Shown: positions 15,601 through 23,223 of the stretch, piece after piece
How positions within the stretch are numbered: position 1 is the first letter of the stretch
How the letters are laid out: every line of letters starts with the position of its first letter
Assembly (NCBI GenBank): GCA_001899315.1
Contig: MOYA01000001.1
Location: forward strand, 478,859 to 542,858
DNA: 64,000 nt
Source: Candidatus Obscuribacter phosphatis
Lineage (GTDB): Bacteria; Cyanobacteriota; Vampirovibrionia; Obscuribacterales; Obscuribacteraceae
Direction of reading: 5' to 3'
Made by a program: the position numbers and the translations under genes
Notes under the pieces: generated by a model
Told to the model about the DNA's origin: nothing
Seen by the model: only the letters and a program-made list of their open reading frames with translations
Database searches by the model: none

Positions 15601-16270
15601 GTACTGGACCGGCATTACGAACGACGAGCGGACCTACTCGGCTTATTGCCAGAATATTGAGGAAGAGATTCCTTGGCGCACGCTCACAGGCAGACAGCAC
15701 ATGTATCTCGACCATGAAACTTACTTGGCTTATGGAGAGTCATTGCCGACCTATAAGCCGAGACCTGATGTACATGTGACAAGGGACCTAGAGAAGACAC
15801 CGAGAGACGGAGGTTCTTTGGTTTTGAACTATCTGACTCCGCACGGTAAGTGGCATATACATTCGACCTTCGGCGATACACTTCGCATGAAGACTCTATC
15901 GCGTGGAATTGAGCCGGTATGGTTGAATGAGAAGGATGCCGACATGATCGGCGTCGAAGATAACGACTGGGTTGAAGTCTTGAACGACCATGGCGTGGTC
16001 GTGACACGCGCCTGTGTCAGCGCGCGTATTCCCAGAGGACTGGCATATATCTATCACTCGCCGGAGCGAACCGCCACGACTCCCAAGTCGAAGGCGCGCA
16101 AGAATCGTCGAGCTGGCGGTCACAACAGCTTGACCAGAACAAGATTAAAGCCGCTTTTTATGGTTGGAGGCTATGCTCAGTTCACTTACGCATTCAATTA
16201 TTGGGGTCCTCAGGGCGTCAATCGCGACACTTATGTAGTCGTCAAGAAAGTAGAAGATCCCGAATTTTAA
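12626..16270 (+). CDS. narG: respiratory nitrate reductase alpha subunit
   Basis: NarG reduces nitrate to nitrite at a molybdenum bis-MGD centre. The FS0 cluster motif HGVNCTGSC (His33, Cys37, Cys41, with a later Cys in EPRGCQRG), the Mo-ligand region CDLPPASPEIWGEQTD and the NarG-specific GPDRLVGFSPIPAMSMVSYASG are all present. The length is 1214 residues, normal for NarG. The ATG at 12626 has GAGGAGG upstream. No twin-arginine signal is visible at the N-terminus, so the catalytic site is predicted to face the cytoplasm, as in Escherichia coli. That requires nitrate import, consistent with two NarK-type transporters nearby. Confidence 0.98.
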   Translation: MTWIRDTFAPEKRTWEDLYRNRWQYDKIIRSTHGVNCTGSCSWNVYVKNGIVTWELQALDYPTISKEIPPHEPRGCQRGISCSWYLYSPIRVKYPYIRGVLLDLWREAQELHPGDPIAAWSSIVSDDEKRKRFQKARGKGGLRRTDWSVVNELMAAANLFTVQKYGPDRLVGFSPIPAMSMVSYASGARFLQLMGGVCLSFYDWYCDLPPASPEIWGEQTDVAESADWFHSRYVAVVGSNVLMTRTPDAHFLVEARHRGSKVVVFSPDFSQSSKIADEWVPINQGQDAAFWLAVGHVILKEFYVDRNVPYFADYLKKYADAPFLVKLEKGSNETYRPGKLLRASDLGEYQRLENSEWKTLVFDLKTKRPVVPGGTIGHRWQKEKGAWNLRLKDSVTGDEIDPALFFSKEKGVDNDASVTVTIDDYSESFDQQILRKVPIRYIDSASGERLICTTVFELLLAQYGVDRGFGGNIPSGYEDESSVFTPAWQERFTGVKSSVVVNFAREWAKTAEKSKGKCSVIIGAGANHWYHNNLIYRAVIMPLIMCGCVGVNGGGLNHYVGQEKLAPQASWAPIAFGGDWGGPPRLQNAPSFHYVHSDQWRYDRPFSEICSVNDREHTMAAGHTIDKQALAIRNGWLPCYPQFNEPNSRVIAEAISQGAKSESEIIAHAVSRLKRRDLRFSMEDPNNPDSYPRVWYIWRGNAIMSSAKGHEYFLKHYLGTHHNQIAEETAGDTVKEVIWHDKVETGKMDLIVDLNFRMDTSALYSDIVLPAATHYEKFDIATTDMHSFIHPLQPAVPPCWESMSDWDIFKGIAQSTQKLAVKYDLKPIEDLVSSPLLHDTPAEIAQPTVKDWLKGECDAIPGQSMPNFKLVSRDYKTVYERFIRLGPNFRNNGLSVHGTHYDVDDVYDEYAKQGPSLKFGETLFPSLESDRDVCNAILHFAAETNGEMAFRAFQAESLKTGIDHTHLASASRSVRMNIDDLKAQPRRVLTTPYWTGITNDERTYSAYCQNIEEEIPWRTLTGRQHMYLDHETYLAYGESLPTYKPRPDVHVTRDLEKTPRDGGSLVLNYLTPHGKWHIHSTFGDTLRMKTLSRGIEPVWLNEKDADMIGVEDNDWVEVLNDHGVVVTRACVSARIPRGLAYIYHSPERTATTPKSKARKNRRAGGHNSLTRTRLKPLFMVGGYAQFTYAFNYWGPQGVNRDTYVVVKKVEDPEF

Positions 16271-16292
16271 TCGGTTTTGTTGAGGAAGTAAC

Positions 16293-17786
16293 ATGGATGT
16301 CAGAGCGCAAGTTTCAATGGTGTTTCATCTCGATAAATGTATCGGCTGTCACACTTGTTCCATCGCCTGTAAGAATGTCTGGACTGATCGAGCCGGCGCT
16401 GAGTATATGTGGTGGAATAACGTTGAGACCAAGCCGGGCACGGGATTTCCAACTCTTTGGGAGAATCAGGACCACTATAAAGGAGGCTGGAAGTGGAATG
16501 GAAACGGCAAGCTTAGCCTGAGGAGTCAGAATAAGTGGGATGCCTTCATCAAGCTTTTCTACAATCCCAATCAACCTGGATTGGAAGACTACTACGAACC
16601 ATGGACTTATAAATATCAAGACTTATTTGATGCAGCGGAAGGCGACGATCAGCCTACTGCAGTTCCTATATCTCAAATAACAGGAGAGGAAATCGAGATA
16701 AACGCCGGTCCAAATTGGGATGATGATCTATCCGGTTCTCCTCTCTATGCGGAAAACGATTTGAACTTGGATGCTCTATCGGAGGAAGAGCGGGAACAAC
16801 TGTTCGAGATTGAGCGGCTTTCTATGATGTATTTGCCGCGTATTTGCAATCACTGTGCAAACCCAAGCTGTGTGGCTTCCTGCCCTAGCGGTGCTCTTTA
16901 TAAAAGAGGCGAGGATGGAATCGTCTTGATAGATCAGGAAATCTGCCGAGGTTGGCGAGCCTGCGTGGCAGCATGTCCTTATAAGAAAATCTATTACAAC
17001 TGGAAAACCGGTAAGTCCGAAAAGTGCATTCTTTGTTATCCCAAGTTGGAGACTGGACAGATTCCAAACTGTTTTCACTCCTGCGTTGGGCGAATTAGGT
17101 ATCTTGGCGTGCTTCTCTATGACGCCGATAGAATTGATAAAGCAATGTTGGTGCCGGATCACGCTCTTGTGGAGTCGCAGCGCAGTGTATTGCTTGATCC
17201 CTTTGATTCTGAGGTGATTGCCGCAGCTAGAGCTAACGGTATCAGCAGTGAGTTTTTGTTTGCGGCACAGCACTCGCCTGTCTATAAGTACGTGAAGGAA
17301 TGGAAAGTGGCTCTGCCTCTGCATATCGAGTATCGAACCATGCCCATGCTCTTTTATGTGCCGCCGCTCTTGCCGGTCATGGGTAAGCTTGAGAACGGCA
17401 TATACGAGCACAAAAGCGATAGTTTCTTTGCCACCCTCGAAAAGTCTAGACTGCCAGTGAAGTTTCTAGCCAGGCTATTCTCCGCGGGTAACGAGGAGAT
17501 TGTAGAAGCTGCTATTCGCAAACTTATGGCCGTCCGTTATTACAGACGCTCCGTCGATCTGGACGATATCGACGTTGTCGAGATTTCTAAGGTTATGAGA
17601 GAGGGACGCACCACTCCGGAAGAGGCAGAGGCGATTTATGCTTTGACTGCTATTCCAACAATAGATCAGCGATTCGTTCTTCCTCCTATACAGAGAGAGG
17701 AGGCAATTTCAGCAACATGCAGTCCGGAGGCATGTAAAGGTTGTACAGGTCTTGGTACCTCCGTCTCTATCGAAAGGGGACCTTGA
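16293..17786 (+). CDS. narH: respiratory nitrate reductase beta subunit
   Basis: NarH carries four Fe-S clusters between NarI and NarG. The cysteine motifs are CIGCHTCSIAC (about 16-26), CNHCANPSCVASCP (about 189), CRGWRACVAACP (about 220, with the family Trp that makes one cluster a [3Fe-4S]) and CILCYPKLETGQIPNC (about 246). The 497-residue length is normal. The ATG at 16293 follows GAGGAAG. A cysteine-rich C-terminal tail (CSPEACKGCTGLG) resembles a further, unassigned metal-binding motif. It lies 22 nt after narG and 3 nt before narJ. Confidence 0.97.
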   Translation: MDVRAQVSMVFHLDKCIGCHTCSIACKNVWTDRAGAEYMWWNNVETKPGTGFPTLWENQDHYKGGWKWNGNGKLSLRSQNKWDAFIKLFYNPNQPGLEDYYEPWTYKYQDLFDAAEGDDQPTAVPISQITGEEIEINAGPNWDDDLSGSPLYAENDLNLDALSEEEREQLFEIERLSMMYLPRICNHCANPSCVASCPSGALYKRGEDGIVLIDQEICRGWRACVAACPYKKIYYNWKTGKSEKCILCYPKLETGQIPNCFHSCVGRIRYLGVLLYDADRIDKAMLVPDHALVESQRSVLLDPFDSEVIAAARANGISSEFLFAAQHSPVYKYVKEWKVALPLHIEYRTMPMLFYVPPLLPVMGKLENGIYEHKSDSFFATLEKSRLPVKFLARLFSAGNEEIVEAAIRKLMAVRYYRRSVDLDDIDVVEISKVMREGRTTPEEAEAIYALTAIPTIDQRFVLPPIQREEAISATCSPEACKGCTGLGTSVSIERGP

Positions 17787-17789
17787 GAA

Positions 17790-18356
17790 ATGAGTTCGCC
17801 GAAAGTCAACGAAGAGATAGTGCCTTTACTTGAGGACTTAGCTGTGATTGGTCGATTGTTTCAATATCCTCGTCGGAGTTTTTCTCAACTGCAGGAACTT
17901 AATTCACTCTTTTTGTCTTCTCGGGCCAGGCGCCTTTTAAGAGAAAGATCTGAGTCGATTGTCGAAGCTTTTTCTTGCCTAAGTCTTGCTCAGCTTGAGG
18001 AAAGCTATACGCGCGCTTTCGACCTAGCACCGCTGGCTGCGCCCTATTTGAGCGCATACATATATGGTGATGAGAATTTTGATCGCGGTTCTTTCCTTGC
18101 CGCGCTGACTGAGCGGTTCCGAGTCGCTGGGTATGAATTCGGTCAAGAATTGCCCGATCATCTTGCAGTGGTGCTAATAGGATTGAGATTCCTAGAGCTA
18201 GATGAAGTGCGTGATCTCATTGATTTTCTTATTCTCCCGGCTGTGCGGGAAATCAATCAGCGCCTCGACAGCAGCGAGGGTCCTTATAAACACCTAACAG
18301 CCTACTTGTTGCAACTTATAGACTTCGACCAGTTTGAGCAGTTTCCCGGGGTATGA
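17790..18356 (+). CDS. narJ: nitrate reductase assembly chaperone
   Basis: A 188-residue TorD-type helical chaperone of the NarJ branch. It has the early GRLFQYPRRSF motif, a tail of helices ending in YLLQLIDFDQFEQFPGV, and the canonical position between narH and narI. NarJ family members bind NarG for molybdenum cofactor insertion and membrane attachment and are not part of the final enzyme. It is shorter than the enterobacterial protein (about 235). The start ATG at 17790 is 3 nt after the narH stop. AGGGG upstream lies inside the narH end. Confidence 0.88.
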   Translation: MSSPKVNEEIVPLLEDLAVIGRLFQYPRRSFSQLQELNSLFLSSRARRLLRERSESIVEAFSCLSLAQLEESYTRAFDLAPLAAPYLSAYIYGDENFDRGSFLAALTERFRVAGYEFGQELPDHLAVVLIGLRFLELDEVRDLIDFLILPAVREINQRLDSSEGPYKHLTAYLLQLIDFDQFEQFPGV

Positions 18357-18359
18357 GAG

Positions 18360-19670
18360 ATGGCGTCTTTTGATAACTTCATTTTTGTTGCATTGCCGTA
18401 TTTGGCAGTAGTTGTCTGTTTGGTGGGCTCGATTTATAGAGTGAAATTTATGCCCACTACTTATTCCTCGCTTTCCTCGCAGTTTCTTGAAAGTCGTGGT
18501 TTGATGTGGGGCAGTCTTCCCTGGCACATCGGCATAATTGCCATAGTACTCGGACATTTTCTTGCCTTTCTATTTCCTGGCTTTTGGCAGCTTTTGGTGG
18601 CCCATAAGCCCCTTCTCCTAGTGATCGAAACCCTTGGTCTTGGCTTTTCTCTGCTCTGTCTCGCCGGAATTCTTGTTCTATTTGTTAGACGCACAACCAG
18701 CAGCCGAGTGCAGAGTGTCACTTCCAATATGGACCTGGTAGTTCTTGTTTTGCTTTTGGTTCAGGTAGGTCTGGGAATATATACAGCCGTTTCGCATTCG
18801 TGGGGCAGTGCTTGGTCGTTAGGTACCACATGCCCTTATCTCCTTAGTCTGTGTGCTTTCTCACCCCAGATTGATCTGGTTCAAGATCTACCGCATGCCG
18901 TCAAAGCTCATATGGTACTGGCTTGGATTCTAATCGGCTTGATCCCTTTCTCTCGGCTGATTCATATGTTTGCTGTACCAATTGAGTACTTAACTCGACC
19001 TTGGCAGAATGTAGTTTGGTTAAGCGGTCGTCGCACAGAAAGTAATCCCCAAGTCTTTCAGGAAAATGCAGCTAGACGCCATTTTATCCTAGGTGGATTG
19101 GCTTCCCTGTTTGGTATTTCTCTGCTTTCGGTAGGTGTTTTTGACAAAATTTTTCGCTTCTTTTTTGGTCCAAGACTTTCAGCCAAAGAAGAGTCTGATC
19201 TAATGTCCGTAAGGCTTGCTCGACTTGAGTCGACCACCTCACAGCGAAAACTGGAGCTTGAAAGGCAAGAGAATGAGTACATACTCATTGGTAGTCTAGC
19301 TGAATTGTCGATCGACAAAGGCAAGTATTTCATCGACTATCAGATGATGCCTGCTCTTGCTTTTCTAGGCAAGAACGACCTGCCACTCCTTATATCGGCT
19401 AAGTGTACACATCTAGGTTGTACTGTTTCTTCGGAGGCAAAAGATGGAAAGGTTCTCTGTCCTTGCCATATTAGTTACTTTGATATTGAGACCGGAGCTC
19501 CGAACGCCGATTCTCCTGCCAAAGCGCCGCTTCCTCATCTGCCTTGGGTGGTAATGGATACTCGAGGCAGAGAACTTGCCTCCTTCGATGGAAAGAGTTT
19601 GAGAGGCTCTATCGACAGTAATAAGCGGCTCAGTGCCAGGGTCTATATTCCTAAGGAGAATAAAGTATGA
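18360..19670 (+). CDS. narI: NarI-Rieske fusion: nitrate reductase cytochrome b gamma subunit with C-terminal Rieske [2Fe-2S] domain
   Basis: Residues 1-225 are a complete five-helix NarI. His56 and His66, and His184 and His202, have the same spacings (10 and 18) as the four haem b ligands of E. coli NarI. After a short basic linker a sixth hydrophobic helix (about 241-268) and a charged segment lead to a bc-type Rieske domain (about 305-436). Cluster ligands are Cys349, His351, Cys367 and His370, and the stabilising disulfide pair is Cys354/Cys369. Free NarI is about 225 residues and this protein is 436. The frame is continuous and the junction shows no stop. It starts 3 nt after narJ and overlaps the cytochrome b gene by 4 nt. 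The fusion should tether a quinol-oxidising Rieske head to nitrate reductase. Confidence 0.95.
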   Translation: MASFDNFIFVALPYLAVVVCLVGSIYRVKFMPTTYSSLSSQFLESRGLMWGSLPWHIGIIAIVLGHFLAFLFPGFWQLLVAHKPLLLVIETLGLGFSLLCLAGILVLFVRRTTSSRVQSVTSNMDLVVLVLLLVQVGLGIYTAVSHSWGSAWSLGTTCPYLLSLCAFSPQIDLVQDLPHAVKAHMVLAWILIGLIPFSRLIHMFAVPIEYLTRPWQNVVWLSGRRTESNPQVFQENAARRHFILGGLASLFGISLLSVGVFDKIFRFFFGPRLSAKEESDLMSVRLARLESTTSQRKLELERQENEYILIGSLAELSIDKGKYFIDYQMMPALAFLGKNDLPLLISAKCTHLGCTVSSEAKDGKVLCPCHISYFDIETGAPNADSPAKAPLPHLPWVVMDTRGRELASFDGKSLRGSIDSNKRLSARVYIPKENKV

Positions 19671-20782
19671 CCGTTTCAGATCGCTCCAAGCAGTCGCGTA
19701 AGATTGATTTCTTCGGCTTCTTAGTCGAAAGGTTTCCCTTAGATAAGATGAACATCAAGCATATGCTTGAGCACAAGGAAGTGCCTGTGCACAAGATGAG
19801 CTGGGGCTATTATACCGGCGGTTTGACTATGTTCTTTTTCATGATTCAGGTGGTTACTGGACTATTTTTACTCTTCTACTATCAGCCGACAGTATCAGAT
19901 GCTAATTTGTCAGTCGAGTACATAACCAAATATGTCAGTGCTGGTGCTTTGATTCGCAATATGCATGCCTGGTCTGCTTCAGGCATGATTCTCTCTGCTG
20001 TGGTTCATCTGATAACTGCATTTGCCATGAAGAGTTTTGAGAAGCCTCGAGAATTGACGTGGATCCTGGGAGTGGTTCTGCTTGTGATAACCTTCACATT
20101 CGGTTTTACTGGTTACCTTCTGCCTTGGAATCAGATTGCCGTAAATGCCACCAAGGTCGGTCTGCAGAGTGTGGAAGATGTCGGACAGTACTTACCTGGT
20201 TTATTGCACGATGTACCTCGCATTTTGCGCGAAACATTTCAAGGTGAGGCGAGTGTCGGGCAGTCTACATTAGGTCGCTTTTATGCGCTGCATGTAGTGC
20301 TTTTGCCTCTTGCTCTTGTTCTGTTGCTGGCAGGGCACTTATTGCAGGTACAGTTGCACGGTATGAGCGAAGGTGTAGATATGAAAGCTGCTAAAACTGA
20401 GAGATTCTTTCCTGTTTTTCTATTTAAGGATCTGACACTCTGGGGAGTCTTTTTCTTCATCTTGTTCACGCTTTCAATCTGTATTCCATTTGAGTCTTTT
20501 TTGCCCTATCCTCTTTTGGCGCCATATGATGCCTTAGGTGCGACCCCAGCTGGAATCAAGCCCGAATGGTACTTCTTCTTTGTCTACTATCCTCTTGAGC
20601 TATTGCCGTTTTGGGTAATCATCTTGCTTTCCGGAATGGTCGGTGCCATTTTGGTCCTTACTCCCTGGATATTCGCCGGGACAAGCCGAAAAGTTCTCGG
20701 CTTCATAGCCTCTTTAGTTAGTGTATATCTGATTGTTATGACTGTCTTCGGTGAGCAGATTTATCATTTGCTCAAACATTAA
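19667..20782 (+). CDS. cytochrome b6-like cytochrome b (fused b6 + subunit IV form)
   Basis: A 371-residue cytochrome b with about eight helices. Haem ligand pairs are His100/His114 (spacing 14) and His209/His224 (spacing 15). The longer second spacing is the b6-type signature. Other b6-like stretches are GGLTMFFFMIQVVTG, KPRELTW and GYLLPWNQ. The quinol-site motif PEWY (299-302) belongs to the subunit-IV-like half, fused here in one chain. The residue equivalent to the haem-ci cysteine of b6 appears to be Tyr49, so haem ci is probably absent. It overlaps the narI-Rieske gene by 4 nt (ATGA) and with it supplies a quinol:cytochrome c core. Confidence 0.95.
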   Translation: MTVSDRSKQSRKIDFFGFLVERFPLDKMNIKHMLEHKEVPVHKMSWGYYTGGLTMFFFMIQVVTGLFLLFYYQPTVSDANLSVEYITKYVSAGALIRNMHAWSASGMILSAVVHLITAFAMKSFEKPRELTWILGVVLLVITFTFGFTGYLLPWNQIAVNATKVGLQSVEDVGQYLPGLLHDVPRILRETFQGEASVGQSTLGRFYALHVVLLPLALVLLLAGHLLQVQLHGMSEGVDMKAAKTERFFPVFLFKDLTLWGVFFFILFTLSICIPFESFLPYPLLAPYDALGATPAGIKPEWYFFFVYYPLELLPFWVIILLSGMVGAILVLTPWIFAGTSRKVLGFIASLVSVYLIVMTVFGEQIYHLLKH

Positions 20783-20797
20783 GAAGTGATTGAAAAT

Positions 20798-21439
20798 ATG
20801 AGAACTATAAATAATCGTGCAATTCAAATAGATCTTCTGAAATCTAGACTCTCGAAGCATTTTTGGTTTGGGTCAATTTCGTCGATTTTTCTACTTTCTT
20901 GCTTTGTTTCGAAAGCCGACTCTTACCCTCAGTTCCAGGAATTCTCAGAGAAGAACTCTGGAAGAAGTGTCAATTGTGCCATGTGTCATACTTCAGGAGA
21001 CGGTCCGACCGGCGAGGGACCTGGTCAAATAGGTTCCTTGAAAGCTGAAGAGATTGCTAGGTTAAATAGTGCGCGGGCTGCGTTGGAACCGGGGTCTCAA
21101 GTAGAAAGCCCGATTCTGAATGATTTCGGCAATCTCATTATCAAATCTCTGGGTAAGAGAAAAGTTCTTGCTCTGCGAGACGAACCGGCTCAGTTGTCCA
21201 TAGCTCTTGGTAATCGATCCGACCTCGACAAGGATGGTATCTGCGATGGGCAGGAGTACTTGGATGGCACAGACCCTTTGAACGCCGAGCATGGTGATCC
21301 GCTGAAGCTTTTTAGAATCAATCTCTCGAAGTATAAGTTGCATATCTGTTTGGCACTGCTGGCGGTGGCTTCAATTAGCTTTGGCATTGTGCGCCTGCTT
21401 AAGGCTATTGAAATTTTGGCTGCAGTGAGAAGGAGTTAG
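20798..21439 (+). CDS. monoheme cytochrome c with Ca-binding-type loop and C-terminal anchor
   Basis: After an N-terminal signal/anchor helix (about 26-44) comes one haem c motif, CAMCH (about residue 62). A segment SDLDKDGICDGQEYLDGTDP follows (about 162-181), resembling a thrombospondin-type-3 or EF-hand-like calcium loop. A C-terminal helix (about 184-205) anchors the protein. The ATG at 20798 is chosen; a GTG at 20786 in the same frame has no ribosome site. A candidate Met axial ligand is not obvious. It directly follows cytochrome b, where a bc complex would have cytochrome c1 or f. It is unlike either, so it may be a functional replacement. The next gene is narK, 4 nt on. Confidence 0.85.
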   Translation: MRTINNRAIQIDLLKSRLSKHFWFGSISSIFLLSCFVSKADSYPQFQEFSEKNSGRSVNCAMCHTSGDGPTGEGPGQIGSLKAEEIARLNSARAALEPGSQVESPILNDFGNLIIKSLGKRKVLALRDEPAQLSIALGNRSDLDKDGICDGQEYLDGTDPLNAEHGDPLKLFRINLSKYKLHICLALLAVASISFGIVRLLKAIEILAAVRRS

Positions 21440-21443
21440 ATAA

Positions 21444-23099
21444 ATGACTGTTGGTGGTGCCTCTATGGAGTCGCAGATAGTGTTAGTAGACAAGCCTGAT
21501 CTTACCGGCTTCAATCCGGAAGACGAGGTGCAATGGTCTGCATGCGGTAAGAAACTGGCTGATCGAAATCTATTGATATCCATTCCCTGCCTTCTCTGCG
21601 GTTTCGCCGTTTGGATGTATTGGGGGGTGATAACTGTCCAAATGCTCAACTTGGACTTCCCTTATACGAAGGCCCAATTATTTACGCTTACTTCAATTGC
21701 TGGACTATCCGGCGCTACACTTAGAATTCCCAGCACATTTTTTATAAGAATAGCTGGTGGGCGAAACACGGTCTTCTTTACGACCATGCTTCTTATACTG
21801 CCGGCGGTTTTGACAGGCTATTTTCTTGCCGACAAGGCAACTCCCCTGTGGGTATTCCAAGTTTTGGCCTTGTTATGCGGCTTGGGTGGTGGAAACTTTG
21901 CTTCTTCAATGTCCAATATAAGCTTCTTCTATCCGAAGAAAGTGCAGGGACTCTCTTTGGGCCTCAACGCTGGCTTGGGGAACTTCGGTGTAACAGCCAT
22001 GCAGATTCTGGTGCCGTTATCGATGACCTTCGGGTTACCCGGACAGGCCAGTATGGTTTTGAAAAGCGCTAGTGGAACAATGTTCGGCAAGATAGCAGCA
22101 GGAAGTACTGCTTATATACAAAATGCCGGTTATGTTTGGTTGGTTCTGCTCATTCCATTTACCCTCCTTGCCTTGCTTAAGATGAATAATATTAAGGATG
22201 AGAACGTTTCGCCGGAGCCGGGTTCAATCTTGATAGCCTGTTCTAAGCTTGCCGGCATGCTATTAATCGGTCTATTAACCGCGTCAGTTGGGGTTTGGCT
22301 TATGCTTCCTGCTGCATCGGGTGGTCAGGGCTCCGAGTTTTCAATGTGGTTGGTAATACCAGGTGTCATCGCGGCAACAGTACTTCTGCTCAAGGCGATT
22401 CCAGGCAAAATTCGCTCAAGCCTCGACAGGCAATACAAGATCTTCGGCAATGTGCACACTTGGGTTATGACAGTTATTTACACTATGACATTTGGGTCTT
22501 TTATCGGTTATGCGGCCGCTTTGCCACTATCAATTCAGGTGATCTTCGGCTTTAGTCATGTGGCTCAATCCGATGGCTCGTTCTTGCATAATGCCGTTAA
22601 TCCTAATGCTCCAAGTGCATTAACTTATGCCTGGACAGGGGCATTCATTGGGGCGCTAATGCGACCCTTTGGCGGCTGGCTTGCAGACCGTATTGGAGGC
22701 GCCCTTGTAACTCAGTTGGTATCCGTAGTGATGATTGGCGGTGCCTTTGGGGTCTCACACTTTTTGAAGCTGGCATACAAGAGCAGCACGCCTGAAGAAT
22801 TCTTTTGGCCGACTTTTGCTGTCTTTCTAGTCTTGTTTGCTGCCTCTGGTATCGGTAATGGTTCTACATTCCGTACCATTGCTAATGTCTTTAACAAGGA
22901 ACAAACCGGCCCTGTCTTGGGTTGGACATCGGCACTGGCTGCCTATGGAGCATTCATCATCCCTATGGTGATCGGTTCGCAGGTTCAGAACGGCACTCCA
23001 GAGCTTGCCTTTTACGGTTTTGCCGTATTCTACGTTCTTTGTTTAGTCTTGAACTGGACATTTTATTTGCGACCTGGTGGTTCTCTGCGAAATCCCTAG
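21444..23099 (+). CDS. narK: nitrate/nitrite transporter, NarK family
   Basis: A major-facilitator protein of 551 residues with about 12-14 helices. It carries NarK-type hallmarks: the nitrate signature region GGGNFASSMSNISFFYPKKVQGLSLGLNAGLGNFG (about 146-180), arginines in helix 2 and helix 8 regions (LRIPSTFF, ALMRPFGGWLADRIGG), and GNGSTFRTIANVF as the second signature. It would bring nitrate in and/or export nitrite to serve the cytoplasmic NarG site. It is the last gene of the nar operon, starting 4 nt after the cytochrome c gene. A long loop between helices 6 and 7 is larger than usual. Confidence 0.95.
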   Translation: MTVGGASMESQIVLVDKPDLTGFNPEDEVQWSACGKKLADRNLLISIPCLLCGFAVWMYWGVITVQMLNLDFPYTKAQLFTLTSIAGLSGATLRIPSTFFIRIAGGRNTVFFTTMLLILPAVLTGYFLADKATPLWVFQVLALLCGLGGGNFASSMSNISFFYPKKVQGLSLGLNAGLGNFGVTAMQILVPLSMTFGLPGQASMVLKSASGTMFGKIAAGSTAYIQNAGYVWLVLLIPFTLLALLKMNNIKDENVSPEPGSILIACSKLAGMLLIGLLTASVGVWLMLPAASGGQGSEFSMWLVIPGVIAATVLLLKAIPGKIRSSLDRQYKIFGNVHTWVMTVIYTMTFGSFIGYAAALPLSIQVIFGFSHVAQSDGSFLHNAVNPNAPSALTYAWTGAFIGALMRPFGGWLADRIGGALVTQLVSVVMIGGAFGVSHFLKLAYKSSTPEEFFWPTFAVFLVLFAASGIGNGSTFRTIANVFNKEQTGPVLGWTSALAAYGAFIIPMVIGSQVQNGTPELAFYGFAVFYVLCLVLNWTFYLRPGGSLRNP

Positions 23100-23223
23100 A
23101 GCCTAGAGTTTGGAGCTGATGGCAAAGATCAGTCTTCTGGATTCAAAATATCGTCCAAAAGAAGATAAAAAGATCTAGATGTCTCTGTAATCTAGAGCAG
23201 TCAAATTGAGAGGCAGGTGTCCT

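Noticed and set aside
16776-17411. 211-codon minus-strand frame inside narH
   Set aside because: It is a shadow of narH, which has full Fe-S motifs.
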